Assembly (NCBI GenBank): GCA_037893245.1
Contig: JBAIAA010000672.1
Location: 1-64,000, forward strand
DNA: 64,000 nt
DNA from: Crossaster papposus
Lineage: Eukaryota > Echinodermata > Asteroidea > Velatida > Solasteridae
Direction: 5' to 3'
Both the position numbers and the translations under genes were made by a program. Of this stretch, positions 1-11,233 are shown piece by piece (the stretch's first letter is position 1; every line of letters starts with the position of its first letter). The notes below the pieces were generated by a model. The model did no database searches. It was not told where the DNA came from and saw nothing but the letters and a program-made list of their open reading frames with translations.

Positions 1-360
1 TGGTGTCAGGTCAGTTTCAGGGTAGGGGGGGGGGGGGGAAGGGGGTGGGGGGGGGGGGAGGGGGGGTGGAAGGGGGGGGTGGGGGGGGGGGGGGGGGGGG
101 GGGATGTGGGGTTTGCACGTCTTTCGAGTGAGGATACAGTTTATATGCCACAGGTTTTCAGTTTGTGTGGTTTGGTAAATGTGAATGAGATTAATACTGC
201 TGCAAAACTGCTTACTCGGCTGGAATGACCTGAAATATACAAATCAAATAGTTAAGAGGGCCTAATATTTCGATCTTACAAGATCTTCTTCAGAGGCTTG
301 GTAAATGTGGGATATTTCTACATCTTAATTTGTTTGTGTATATTTAGTTTCCTTTTGCAG
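1..360. other. Prosaposin intron: G-rich tract and repeat fragment
   Basis: Positions 21-110 are almost pure G. Positions 240-300 hold a short dispersed repeat (gatcttacaagatcttcttc) that recurs inverted at 56834-56886. The rest is unremarkable intron ending in the acceptor at 360. Confidence 0.6.
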
Positions 361-1146
361 GATTCTATCGACCGGGTAACCCCAACGTTACTAATTGTAT
401 CATGTGCCAGTTCATATCAGACGGGGTCTTACAGGCTAGCAATATCCCACTAACGCAGACCAAGGTAAGAAAACACCTCATGTGTATTCATATGCGGACC
501 TATAAATAGCAACATTGCATAACAGCTGGTACCATTGTTTTTTGCGTACAAATAACAGGATTTAGCTGGTAACCCGTTTACGCTGAGCAATATTCCTGAT
601 CTGTTTTTTACTCTTTAAGTGCCAGCGCTTTTGTAAAGATTAACGTTGTAGAATACGATGGAGCTATTGAAACTCTCTCGTCATATCCTGAATAGTATGA
701 GTTTTATGCAAAGTAACCAACCAAATTATTGTTGAAACCACACTCGACTCTAAACTTCCTGTGAATTATTTATTTTAATTTAAAGATAACGAAAAAGAAG
801 GTCAAAAATGCATTTTAGATATTCTTTTAAATGTCTAATAATTAGCCTAGTATTGGTTCTAAATCGTAGAATATTTCCATCATTTTTTAGATTTTGGCAA
901 CTTTTGCTGCATTAAACGATAAAAATGCACAACCTGACAAATGATTGTACTACAATAATGTGTGTTTTTGTCATCAGGCCGGAATTGGAAACAGCCATGT
1001 ATACGGACTGCAAGTTCCTACCTAGCCAGGAGTACGTGAAGCAGTGCAACGCGTTTGTGACTACTGGGCAGACAGATTCATCCAGGAATTGATAGGAGGA
1101 CCAATTTGACTACGACGAAGTGTGCGTCGGGCTGAAAATCTGCCAG
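361..1146 (+). other. Prosaposin SapB module 1 (exons 361-464 and 978-1146), frame-broken
   Basis: The first exon is clean: it carries NCIMC and an upstream NVT glycosylation site. The second exon contains the typical half-domain motifs (TDCKFLP, QCNAF, then DEVCVGLKIC), but they fall in different frames. The conserved frame starts one base late at the acceptor. About one base is missing near 1058 and one is extra near 1107. The donor after 1146 is weak (gttgga). This may be a decaying copy or uncorrected sequencing indels. Confidence 0.7.
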
Positions 1147-1506
1147 GTTGGATTACAATTTAGTCCGGAATTACCATTTATTCTGTTTCCATAGTGGACT
1201 GGATTTACTGGCATTTGAAGGCACTGGTTGGCTGCTAATGAAGTCGGTTTTGTAAATATTTATTTCTCCTCAGATATGTTTCCGGAATCAAAGGCCCAAT
1301 AAACGAGAGTACCTGCGTCATGTGCGAGTTTATGGTCGGACTTTCTCACCAACTTTTCTTCGTCAGATTTCACAAAGGTAAAATGTGCAAAGGAGAATAG
1401 ACTAATTGTTTCTGGGGTTCCCAACTAGTCCTATTCTATAGAGTGTGTGTACCCCCCCTTACACCCTACACCCCCCCCCCCCCCCCCTCCCCCCTTACAC
1501 CCCCCC

Positions 1507-1541
<35 letters not shown>

Positions 1542-4500
1542 TTACCACTACACTCTTGTTGGTGACTCATCATAACAAGTGAAAAAAAAAAGACAACAGA
1601 TTAGAACAACATTCCTCTAAACTAAAATGTTCCTCTTCAATTATTTTCAGACGGATATTGAAGCCGCCATGAGCAAATCTTGCACCCTTCTTCCTGATTA
1701 TTTCAAGGTCACGTGCGGCAAATTTATCAGCCAGTACGGGGACCAGATAGTCTCATTCCTGATGGACAAGGTGTCTTTTGAAGATATCTGTAGCAAGATT
1801 GGGGTCTGCCCGGATCTGGGTGAGTCAATTCTAGCAATTCACAATTGCTGGGCGTGGTGCGAGGCAGATTACCGGTACTAGTGAAATCATGAGTGTAATG
1901 AGGTCAAATCACATGTCAATTCAAAATGTCAAATCTATTCAATGTCTATGTTAGGCTATGTATATCCTGAAGCTTACAGCAATTAGTAAGGACAGAAATT
2001 ATTGTTTAAATTCATATTTTGTATTTTTTGTTCAAATCAGCTTCCAAACAGTGAAGGAGACGACCCAAGTTGGCAATGTAGTTGACTGTGAAATCTGTAA
2101 ACTTGTGATGAAGGAACTTGATGCTCTGGTTGACAGGAACGCCACAGAGGTGTAACATTTCATTCTACAATTTTAAGTATTACATCTCGTTCTTTACTGT
2201 TTTTCATCTGCTCACGATGAATTGGCAAATTTGTACGTTTGGTTTTGTGAAGTTGTGTTTTTAAAAGTTCAATTGTTTTTTTCTAAAATTTTAAGAAACA
2301 ATTACTAAAGTACTTGCTACAGATTATATGATGACTTAAACAAAAGTCTGGGTGACAATGCTACAGATTTTATAATGAGTTAAACAAAATTCTGGAGTGA
2401 CAAATTGACTTCCAAGTTTTCCACAAGCTCATTGCTTTCCGCTCTGTTTATCATCGATGCAGAAAGACATTGAGAATTTTCTGGACCACATCTGTGATGT
2501 CCTGCCCTCGGCATTGAAGACAGAATGCAACGCTTTCATCACACAGTACACTGAGGCGATACTTGCTCTTGTTGAAAAAACATTTCCTCCGGATGAAATC
2601 TGCCAAATGTTGGCATTGTGCACCAGCTCAAATGGTACGTACATTTTTGTTTGTCGTTTTCTCCGTATATATATATATCCTGAGGTTTTAAAGCAATTAG
2701 TAAAGACAGAATTATTGTTTAAATTCACAATTTGTATTTTTTTTGTTCAAATCAGCTGCCAAACCAGTGAAGGAGACGACCCAAGTTGGCAATGTAGTTG
2801 ACTGTGAAATCTGTAAACTTGTGATGACGGAACTTGATGCTCCTGGGTATGACAGGAACGCCACAGAGGTATAACATTTCATTCTACAATTTTAAGTATT
2901 ACATCTCGTTCTTTACTGTTTTCATCTGCTCACGATGAATTGGCAATTTGTAACGTTTGGTTTTGTGAAGTTGTGTTTTTAAAAGTTCAATTGTTTTTTT
3001 CTAAAATTTTAAGAAAACAATTACTAAAGTACTTGCTACAGATTATATGATGAGATAACAAAAGTCTGGGGTGAAAAATTGACTTCCAAGTTTTCCACAA
3101 GCTCATCGCTTTTCCGCTCTGTTTATCATCGATGCAGAAAGACATTGAGAATTTTCTGGACCACATCTGTGATGCCCTGCCCTCGGCATTGAAGACAGAA
3201 TGCAACGCTTTCATCACAAAGTACACTGAAGCGATACTTGCTCTGTTGAAAAACATTCCTCCGGACGAAATCTGCCAAATGTTGGCATTGTGCACCAGCT
3301 CAAATGGTACGTACATTTTTGTTTTGTCGTTTCCCTGTCAATATAATATCTCATCTAGTCTGTTGCAGGTCAAGAAGCAGGGCGTGGGTGCAGGGAAAGG
3401 GCGCAAGGTGCAGAAAAAAGGGTGCAAAGGCAAAGCACGGTGCAGGGCGGGGGTGAGGCGCGTGGCAAGGCACAAGGCGTGGCACAGGCTGATTTTTTTT
3501 TTTTTTTTTTCAAACAAAAGTTGAAGCCAAAGTATCTGAGACTGTGGGAGGAATGGTTGCGGTGCGTGTGAGATGGTCGCTGAGGAAGTGGAGAACATCC
3601 TCAAGGAAGGAACCACTCAGGTGAGCAACGATGACTTACTTGTGGGCACTTTGGGGTGGGGGGGGGGGGGGGGGGGGGGGGTGGCGGAAAGAATGTGGTA
3701 TCTTGATACCACTTCTACGATTGTGTAGAAATACTATACAGTGTCAATAATATTTTTCAAACAAATTGGAAAGGTTTCTTAGTCCCAGATTCATGTCTTT
3801 AAACAAAATTGCGCTGATTGACCTTCATTGAGATGATATATGAAGGAAAAAAAGTGCATCAGATTGCAATATCTTTTCTGTTGGAGGACTTGAGAGGGGG
3901 AATAAGGAAGGGGAATTAGGAGAGAGACTTAGGAGAGAGACTTAGGCGAGAGACTTAGGAGAGAGACTTAGGAGAGAGACTTAGGAGAGAGACTTAGGCG
4001 AGAGACTTAGGCGAGAGACTTAGGAGAGAGACTTAGGAGAGAGACTTAGGAGAGAGACTTAGGCGAGAGACTTAGGCGAGAGACTTAGGCGGGAATTGGG
4101 ATTTATGAATTTGAACTATTGAATTGTTGCCATTCATTTCCCGAGTGGTTTTAATTGTTTGTTGAACATTTGCAGAAGGAGATGGAGGATTTCTTGAAGA
4201 CTAAGGTGTGTCCCAAGCTGCCCGGTGAGGCTGAGACAGAATGCCTCAACTTTGTAGACCAGTACCTTCCCAAGATTCTAGCTTTAGTGACTAGTATGAC
4301 ACCAGAGGAGCTGTGTGGATTCCTGGGGCTGTGTAGCTCAGGTGAGGCGGGTGAATTGGCAGACTACTGATTCAAGATTAAAGATCAATATTTAAGATTC
4401 ATGTTATTAGTCTTGTAAAAAAAGAAATAACATGAGATTATGATCTCCGGTGTGCAATTGGTAAAAATAGCCATAACCATTCATAAGAATTGATATTTAA

Positions 4501-7500
4501 AACAGTAAAACAAGATTCAGTTAAAATTCATGTCAACAAAACAGTCCTAAAAAAAAAATATAAATAAAAAAATTAAAAAAAACAATTAAAAAAAATTAAG
4601 ACAAACAAAAGACAAATAGAAATAGTCTTGACCTCCAAGCAAAACCTATGTCCAAGTGAAATATTTTGCGTAGGATTTTGAAAACTTCTCATAAAGAATA
4701 AAAAGTCTGAAATGGGTGTTATCTGTCTTGTTCGTGAATAGTTGTTTGAAGTGCTGACATTGTACTGGGTCTGTGAATAAAATTCAAGATATTCAATGTT
4801 CAGATTGATCTGGGTTCAGATCAGGAATCTGGATCACGTTGAATGATGACAAACTAGATTTGATGTCAAGCTCACCATATAAATTTGGTTTTGTTTTTTG
4901 GGTTGGCAGCTGATGCCATGAACAAAATGGTTGTGGCTGCGATCGATTCGACCGCCGAGTGCATGATATGTGAGCTTATCATCAAGGAGATACGAACGGG
5001 TCTATCCCAGAATGCAACGGAGGTAAAATTCTAAGCAGAATTCCCTGGTTAATTATGGCTGCCCTTAACTAGTTCGTGCCGGAATTATTTTGACATTGAC
5101 CAGGCCCGGGCGCAGGATTATTTTTCATGAACCTAGATCCGAGACGGGTTCAGGCCGGCATCTGTGGGTAGCACACCCTGAACTTTTCAAGGCCGCTGCC
5201 TGATATTTCCGGCCTTGCTAGTGACCTGTTTATTATCCGTCAGTCATTTTGAATTCCGGTATAAATTTGGAGTCATACACGGCATTTGCACTCACAACCA
5301 TTTTTTATTTGTATATTTTCTTACTGTATTAAATGACTAACGTGACCGTATTATCGTGCAGACCTTTATGAACAAGCTGAAACAGAACTTACATTTTGGA
5401 ATTGGGTTTATTTAACGGTTATCCGGATACTTTGTTTTTTGTTAACGAATACCCGGTTCCCAAACTACCCGTAATTGCACACCCTTAATTCCCGCCCCAC
5501 TTTTTAACCCAACAGGCTGAAATTGAGAAGTTCCTGGGTACGGTCTGCTCTAAGATCCCTCTGTCGACCTTGGCCAAGGATTGCCAGGAGTTTGTTAATG
5601 ATTACACCAAGCCCATCATTCAATACCTGCTGACAGAGATGGACCCTGGAAAAATATGTGATCTTCTCAAAGTCTGCGACCAAACCAAAATAAGTAAGTG
5701 TTTATGTGTTCCTGAAACAAAGTTGTGGGAGTCACGTATGCTTAGGAAACACTTACTATCCAACCGGCTGATGTGTTATCAGTGATGTCAGTGTATTTAA
5801 TTTACAATACAAACCCCTTTTATTATCTACGAGTATACTTGTAGTGGCAGAATCCGGTACACCTGTTACTGCAAGTATACTTGTAGTGGCAGAATCCGGT
5901 ACACCTGTTACTGCAAGTATACTTGCAGTGGCAGAATCCAGTACACCTGTTACTGCAAGTATACTTGCAGTGGCAGAATCCGGTACACCTGTTACTGCAA
6001 GTATACTTGTAGTGGCAGAATCCGGTACACCTGTTACTGCAAGTATACTTGCAGTGGCAGAATCCAGTACACCTGTTACTGCAAGTATACTTGTAGTGGC
6101 AGAATCCGGTACACCTGTTACTGCAAGTATACTTGTAGTGGCAGAATCCAGTACACCTGTTACTGCAAGTATACTTGTAGTTGCAGAATCCGGTACACCT
6201 GTTACTGCAAGTATACTTGTAGTGGCAGAATCCGGTACACCTGTTACTGCAAGTATACTTGTAGTGGCAGAATCCAGTACACCTGTTACTGCAAGTATAC
6301 TTGTAGTGGCAGAATCCAGTACACCTGTTACTGCAAGTATACTTGTAGTTGCAGAATCCGGTACACCTGTTACTGCAAGTATACTTGTAGTGGCAGAATC
6401 CGGTACACCTGTTACTGCAAGTATACTTGTAGTGGCAGAATCCAGTACACCTGTTACTGCAAGTATACTTGTAGTGGCAGAATCCGGTACACCTGTTACT
6501 GCAAGTATACTTGTAGTGGCAGAATCCGGTACACCTGTTACTGCAAGTATACTTGTAGTGGCAGAATCCAGTACACCTGTTACTGCAAGTATACTTGTAG
6601 TGGCAGAATCCAGTACACCTGTTACTGCAAGTATACTTGTAGTGGCAGAATCCGGTACACCTGTTACTGCAAGTATACTTGTAGTGGCAGAATCCAGTAC
6701 ACCTGTTACTGCAAGTATACTTGTAGTGGCAGAATCCAGTACACCTGTTACTGCAAGTATACTTGTAGTTGCAGAATCCAGTACACCTGTTACTGCAAGT
6801 ATACTTGTAGTGGCAGAATCCAGTACACCTGTTACTGCAAGTATACTTGTAGTGGCAGAATCCAGTACACCTGTTACTGCAAGTATACTTGTAGTGGCAG
6901 AATCCGGTACACCTGTTACTGCAAGTATACTTGTAGTGGCAGAATCCAGTACACCTGTTACTGCAAGTATACTTGTAGTTGCAGAATCCAGTACACCTGT
7001 TACTGCAAGTATACTTGTAGTGGCAGAATCCAGTACACCTGTTACTGCAAGTATACTTGTAGTGGCAGAATCCAGTACACCTGTTACTGCAAGTATACTT
7101 GTAGTGGCAGAATCCAGTACACCTGTTACTGCAAGTATACTTGTAGTGGCAGAATCCAGTACACCTGTTACTGCAAGTATACTTGTAGTGGCAGAATCCA
7201 GTACACCTGTTACTGCAAGTATACTTGTAGTGGCAGAATCCAGTACACCTGTTACTGCAAGTATACTTGTAGTGGCAGAATCCGGTACACCTGTTACTGC
7301 AAGTATACTTGTAGTGGCAGAATCCAGTACACCTGTTACTGCAAGTATACTTGTAGTGGCAGAATCCGGTACACCTGTTACTGCAAGTATACTTGTAGTG
7401 GCAGAATCCGGTACACCTGTTACTGCAAGTATACTTGTAGTGGCAGAATCCGGTACACCTGTTACTGCAAGTATACTTGTAGTGGCAGAATCCGGTACAC

Positions 7501-10500
7501 CTGTTACTGCAAGTATACTTGTAGTGGCAGAATCCGGTACACCTGTTACTGCAAGTATACTTGTAGTGGCAGAATCCAGTACACCTGTTACTGCAAGTAT
7601 ACTTGTAGTGGCAGAATCCAGTACACCTGTTACTGCAAGTATACTTGTAGTGGCAGAATCCGGTACACCTGTTACTGCAAGTATACTTGTAGTGGCAGAA
7701 TCCAGTACACCTGTTACTGCAAGTATACTTGTAGTGGCAGAATCCGGTACACCTGTTACTGCAAGTATACTTGTAGTGGCAGAATCCAGTACACCTGTTA
7801 CTGCAAGTATAATTGTATTCTGCAGTCAATGTGTTAACAGATGACTGTATGTATGTTATTAAAACTTGAAGATAAGATGGGTGAGGGTTCGTCACAACTT
7901 TTATGTTAAATAGGTCAAATGTCATCCAGGGGTCATTTGAAGTTACCGCAACCTTTACTAGTTTTCTTCAGTCAGGGCAAACAAATTTGAATTGACCTGT
8001 TTGGACAATTGTCTGATTTTTATAATTGGTTGGTTTTTTTCCCACTGAATTTTAGAGCGTAAATTAATAATGAAGCTGTTTATGCATAATGTGTGTCTTT
8101 GGTTTGCAGCTTCTCCTATCGGCAAAGTTGACAGTGACACCCTGTGTCTAGTATGCGATGTCCTCTTTGGCATTGTGGAGACACAACTAGAAACAAACAA
8201 AACCTTTGTGAGTAGATTTCTAGGCACGTCCATGCAAACAAAAACGCATAATAGCTCGGTTGGCAAAATACTCTAACTTGAATTGTACTCGGCAATTTAA
8301 GTATTCGGCAGTACTCGGCGATACTCGATACTCGGGGGACAAGAATACTCGATACTCGGGTAATAAGAATACTCGATACTCGATACTCGGGTAATAAGAA
8401 TACTCGATACTCGATACTCGGGTAATAAGAATACTCGATACTCGATACTCGGGTAATAAGAATACTCGATACTCGATACTCGGGGGATAAGAATACTCGA
8501 TACTCGATACTCGGGTAATAAGAATACTCGATACTCGGGTAATAAGAATACTCGATACTCGATACTCGGGTAATAAGAATACTCGATACTCGATACTCGG
8601 GTAATAAGAATACTCGATACTCGATACTCGGGGGACAAGAATACTCGATACTCGATACTCGGGTAATAAGAATACTCGATACTCGATACTCGGGTAATAA
8701 GAATACTCGATACTCGATACTCGGGGGATAAGAATACTCGATACTCGATACTCGGGTAATAAGAATACTCGATACTCGGGTAATAAGAATACTCGATACT
8801 CGATACTCGGGGGACAAGAATACTCAATTACAACATTGCTTCATTTGTTTCATTTGTTTCTGTGAATTCTTGCAGGAGGAGTTGACTGAATTAATTGAGA
8901 AGGTTTGCACCCTCCTGCCTTCATCCTTGGACCAACAATGCAAGGGGTTCCTGGACCTCTACGGACCCATGCTGCTCAAACTAATCGTGGACTCGGGGCT
9001 CAGCCCAAATGATATCTGCAAAGATCTTGGGCTCTGTACCTCCAACAGTCTCTTGCAGTGTAAGTTACAATATAGAACATCTCCGTGGTCTTTATTAGTA
9101 GGGACCGAACTCTGAAGGTGGGCACAGTGTGAGTGTGACAAATAGAAAACTGGTTGACAAACAAACACACCAACAAACCAACAAACCAAACTGCAGCAAA
9201 CCAAAACAAAACTCCAAACTTACGATGTGTTGAATGCAGCACAAGTTACTTGACAGCCGTTTAGAACATGTTGCGATGTGTCTTTAGACTCGTTGTAGAA
9301 TAAGATAAGCACCGCACATTATTAAGACACAGGTTATATGTCTTAAGACGTTCGGCTCGACGACGTTGTAGCTGCATCCTTCACAATTTCCTTCCGCTGC
9401 TGGTAAGACGACAATCTGCCGACACTAATATTTATTGGATTTGATTTGCAGCGAGACTTGCTTTAACCAGCGGATCTATCCAATGTGACGCTTGTCATTA
9501 CGTAGTGATTTTGGTGGAAAGCGTGATCAAGGGTAGTACAGAAGTGATCCTTGAACTGGTCGCTAAGATCTGTGAGCTCCTTCCAGAGGCTTATCAGCAA
9601 CAGGTACACAATGTATTTGAATTATGTCTCTTGCTTAGATAAAGTTCAGAAAGAGTCTATGCGTAGTCTGTGTGTATGGGTGAGCTGGTCTTTTTATTCA
9701 GACTGAGGACTTTGGACAATTGGGATTAGTGATAACAATGACCCAGAAGACCTGAGCCGAGTCCTCGGTAGGTTTTTATGTATGAGTTGGTCTTCCATTC
9801 AGACTGAGGACTTGAGACAATGGGGGATTAGTGATAACAATGACCCCAGGACCTGAACCAAGTCCTGGTAAATCCACACACCATATGGCAGACTGTACAC
9901 ACAAACCGATGGCCTCTGATGCTTTGCCTAGTCCAGTGTAATTGTCTGAGTTAAGCGGTACCGTACAATCACAACAGATTTCAGCAAAACATGTCAGTTG
10001 GTTGAGCTCGTTTAGGGTTAAAGAATGTGTTAGTTTTCTGTCCACTTTGCAGTGTAAGAACTACGTCACGGTATACGGCTCCTACATTCTGGATTTGATT
10101 ATTGGCGAATTTTTCACTCCGGATGCTGTATGCAAGGTAAAACTAGAGACATGAGGACAAAAAGAGTTTAGATAGTACAGGGATTGAGTAACAGGCAGGG
10201 TGGTTTGGGGCAGTACAGGGAGTAACAGGCAGGGTGGTTTGAGGCAGTACAGGGAGTAACAGGCAGGGTGGTTTGGGGCAGTACAGGGAGTAACAGGCAG
10301 GGTGGTTTGGGGCAGTACAGGGAGTAACAGGCAGGGTGGTTTGAGGCAGTACAGGGAGTAACAGGCAGGGTGGTTTGGGGCAGTACAGGGAGTAACAGGC
10401 AGGGTGGTTTGAGGCAGTACAGGGAGTAACAGGCAGGGTGGTTTGAGGCAGTACAGGGAGTAACAGGCAGGGTGGTTTGGGGCAGTACAGGGAGTAACAG

Positions 10501-11233
10501 GCGGGGTGGTTTGGGACAGTACAGGAACTAACGGGCGAGGTGGTTTGAGGCAATACAGGGATTAAAAAGCAGGGTGGTTTGGGGCAGTACATGGAGTAAC
10601 AGGCTGGGTGGTTTGGGGCAGTACAGGGAGTAACGTCGGGGTGGTTTGGGGTGTAAAAGGGAGCAGTTTTGGACGGTACAAGGATCATTATCTTTGGCAA
10701 TAGAAGTATCTGATCTTCTCAGGTTCTGAGGTTATGCGACCAGTCTGAAATCAGCCTCCCTCCCACCAACAAGTGCGTGCTAGGGCCAGTGTTCTGGTGT
10801 GCTAACATGGACAATGCCAAACTGTGTAACGTAAGTCAAATCTTCCAGAATATAATATATGCAAACCAGAGGTATACCTGAAGTTTCCTTGGTTCTCTAT
10901 GCCAATTTCTCCCCCATCACTGGCTTATCCTGTACCTCAAGAATGGTATTCATTACCCCTTTCTATTGGTCGACAGCCCGTCAAGTGGGCAGATTCAAAC
11001 AGCCGATAACAGACTGCAGCCAGTTTTAAACATCTTTTCTTGGTGTCGCATGAAATTTGGACGCCCGTGAAATCTGGTCGCTTTACCCTTTTATTTGTTA
11101 AAACCTTACAAGGGATGTGCATAGGGATATTTTGTAGTCTTTGATTCAGGCTGTTATGGCAGCCTAAACCAACCTTTTTACCCTTTTGTATTATTAGAGT
11201 GTGGAGCATTGTCATCGCCACGCCTGGAATTAA
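361..11233 (+). CDS. PSAP: Prosaposin-like precursor, 3' part (8 SapB modules + C-terminal SapA)
   Basis: Prosaposins are secretory/lysosomal precursors cut into saposins, small disulfide-bonded proteins that present sphingolipids to lysosomal hydrolases. Exons read here: 361-464, 978-1146, 1274-1377, 1651-1819, 2041-2149, 2463-2634, 2756-2868, 3138-3306, 3521-3620, 4176-4341, 4910-5022, 5516-5693, 8110-8207, 8876-9059, 9452-9603, 10053-10136, 10723-10830, 11198-11233 (TAA). Each SapB module shows the CxxC start, a second-half Cys followed by LP, a C-x3-F segment and a final LC or IC. The last two exons carry a SapA motif (CVLGPVFWC, then HCHRHAW before the stop). Vertebrate prosaposin has four SapB domains, so this gene is expanded. 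The first exon enters in phase 1, so the signal peptide and N-terminus lie outside the window. Modules 1, 2, 3 and 5 carry single-base frame breaks; the rest join perfectly. No convincing poly(A) signal was found close to the stop; the nearest AATAAA seen is at 12026. Confidence 0.9.
1274..1819 (+). other. Prosaposin SapB module 2 (exons 1274-1377 and 1651-1819), one-base indel
   Basis: The first exon gives STCVMCEFMVGL and then needs removal of one T in the run at 1341-1344 to continue into TNFSSSDFTK, which restores an N-glycosylation site and phase 0 at the donor. The second exon is intact: TDIEAAMSKSC, FISQYGDQI, FEDICSKIGVC, ending in phase 1. Confidence 0.8.
2041..2634 (+). other. Prosaposin SapB module 3 (exons 2041-2149 and 2463-2634), one-base deletion
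   Basis: In its incoming phase the first exon meets a TGA at codon 5. Its sister exon in module 4 has one more C at the same place (aaaccag against aaacag near 2049). Allowing for that base gives DCEICKLVMKELDAL with an NAT glycosylation site. The second exon is intact and ends in phase 1 after LALCTSSN. Confidence 0.85.
2756..3306 (+). other. Prosaposin SapB module 4 (exons 2756-2868 and 3138-3306)
   Basis: This is a fully open module nearly identical to module 3 in exons and introns, so it is a recent tandem duplicate. The LDAL stretch of module 3 reads DAPGYDRN here (net +3 bases), and the second exon is 3 bases shorter around LLKNIPPDE. Cysteines and the NAT glycosylation site are kept. 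Confidence 0.9.
3521..4341 (+). other. Prosaposin SapB module 5 (exons 3521-3620 and 4176-4341), one-base indel
   Basis: The first exon starts VEAKVSETVGG in the incoming phase, then must shift by one base near 3550-3555 to read GCGACEMVAEEVENIL. The second exon is intact (EKEMEDFL-like start after the acceptor, VCPKLPGEAETEC, EELCGFLGLC). The intron between them holds a poly-G run and a 13-bp minisatellite. Confidence 0.82.
3915..4091. repeat. 13-bp minisatellite in a prosaposin intron
   Basis: About 14 copies of a cttaggagagaga-type unit, with a frequent gag-to-gcg variant. It ends about 85 bp before the acceptor of the second exon of module 5. Confidence 0.9.
4910..5693 (+). other. Prosaposin SapB module 6 (exons 4910-5022 and 5516-5693)
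   Basis: Fully open, phase 1 to 0 to 1. The first exon has AECMICELIIKEI and an NAT glycosylation site. The second has TVCSKIPLSTLAKDC, QEFVNDYTKPIIQYL and KICDLLKVC. It is followed by the intron that carries the 42-bp minisatellite. Confidence 0.93.
5832..7813. repeat. 42-bp minisatellite (~47 copies) in a prosaposin intron
   Basis: A highly uniform array of a 42-bp unit. Copies differ mainly at three sites: ccggt/ccagt, gtagtg/gcagtg and gtggc/gttgc. Each junction contains the palindrome CAAGTATACTTG. Because 42 is a multiple of 3 and no stop falls in the unit, long open frames exist on both strands (666 codons on +, 700 on -). Neither is in frame with an exon: reading on from the 5516 exon stops at 5785. 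Confidence 0.95.
8110..9059 (+). other. Prosaposin SapB module 7 (exons 8110-8207 and 8876-9059)
   Basis: Fully open. The first exon has DTLCLVCDVLFGIVE and ends with an NKT glycosylation site. The second has KVCTLLPSSLDQQC and DICKDLGLC, ending in phase 1. A satellite-like array fills the intron between the halves (8313-8827). Confidence 0.93.
8313..8827. repeat. 24/31-bp minisatellite in a prosaposin intron
   Basis: Copies of actcgatactcgggtaataagaat, with the actcgat heptamer present two or three times per unit and a gggggacaag/gggggataag variant. The array lies ~50 bp before the acceptor of module 7's second exon. Confidence 0.9.
9665..9870. repeat. ~105-bp tandem pair in a prosaposin intron
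   Basis: Two copies sharing ggtctt, attcagactgaggactt, gattagtgataacaatgacc and a cctgaRccRagtcc end. The intron otherwise looks plain. Confidence 0.75.
10160..10650. repeat. 34-bp minisatellite in a prosaposin intron
   Basis: About 14 copies of a unit around gggtggtttggggcagtaca, with a gggg/gagg variant. The last four copies are degenerate. The array ends ~70 bp before the exon at 10723. The long minus-strand open frame here is a shadow of the array. Confidence 0.92.

Larger units (their letters stand above)
1958..3310 (+). repeat. Tandem segmental duplication of a two-exon prosaposin cassette
   Basis: About 1958-2640 and 2669-3310 align over both exons and both introns. Offsets are 715 bp at the first exon and 675 bp at the second. 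Intron sequence identity is high, including the tracts just before each acceptor, so the copying is recent. Confidence 0.92.
9452..10830 (+). other. Prosaposin SapB module 8 running into the SapA motif
   Basis: This module has a different exon structure. One exon (9452-9603) holds both the CxxC half (QCDACHYVVIL) and the start of the second half (KICELLPEAYQQQ). It continues in 10053-10136 (CKNYVTVYGSYIL) and 10723-10830 (VLRLCD, then the SapA segment). No NxS/T site is seen at the usual place. This resembles the C-terminal saposin D-like position of the family. Confidence 0.92.

Noticed and set aside
5823..7925. 700-codon minus-strand and 666-codon plus-strand open frames
   Set aside because: They are products of a 42-bp repeat without stops, lie in an intron and are not in frame with neighbouring exons.
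8116..8827. Tyr/Ser/Ile-rich minus-strand frames of 176-233 codons
   Set aside because: Shadow of the actcgat minisatellite.
10143..10700. 185-codon Pro/Cys/Tyr-rich minus-strand frame
   Set aside because: Shadow of the 34-bp minisatellite.
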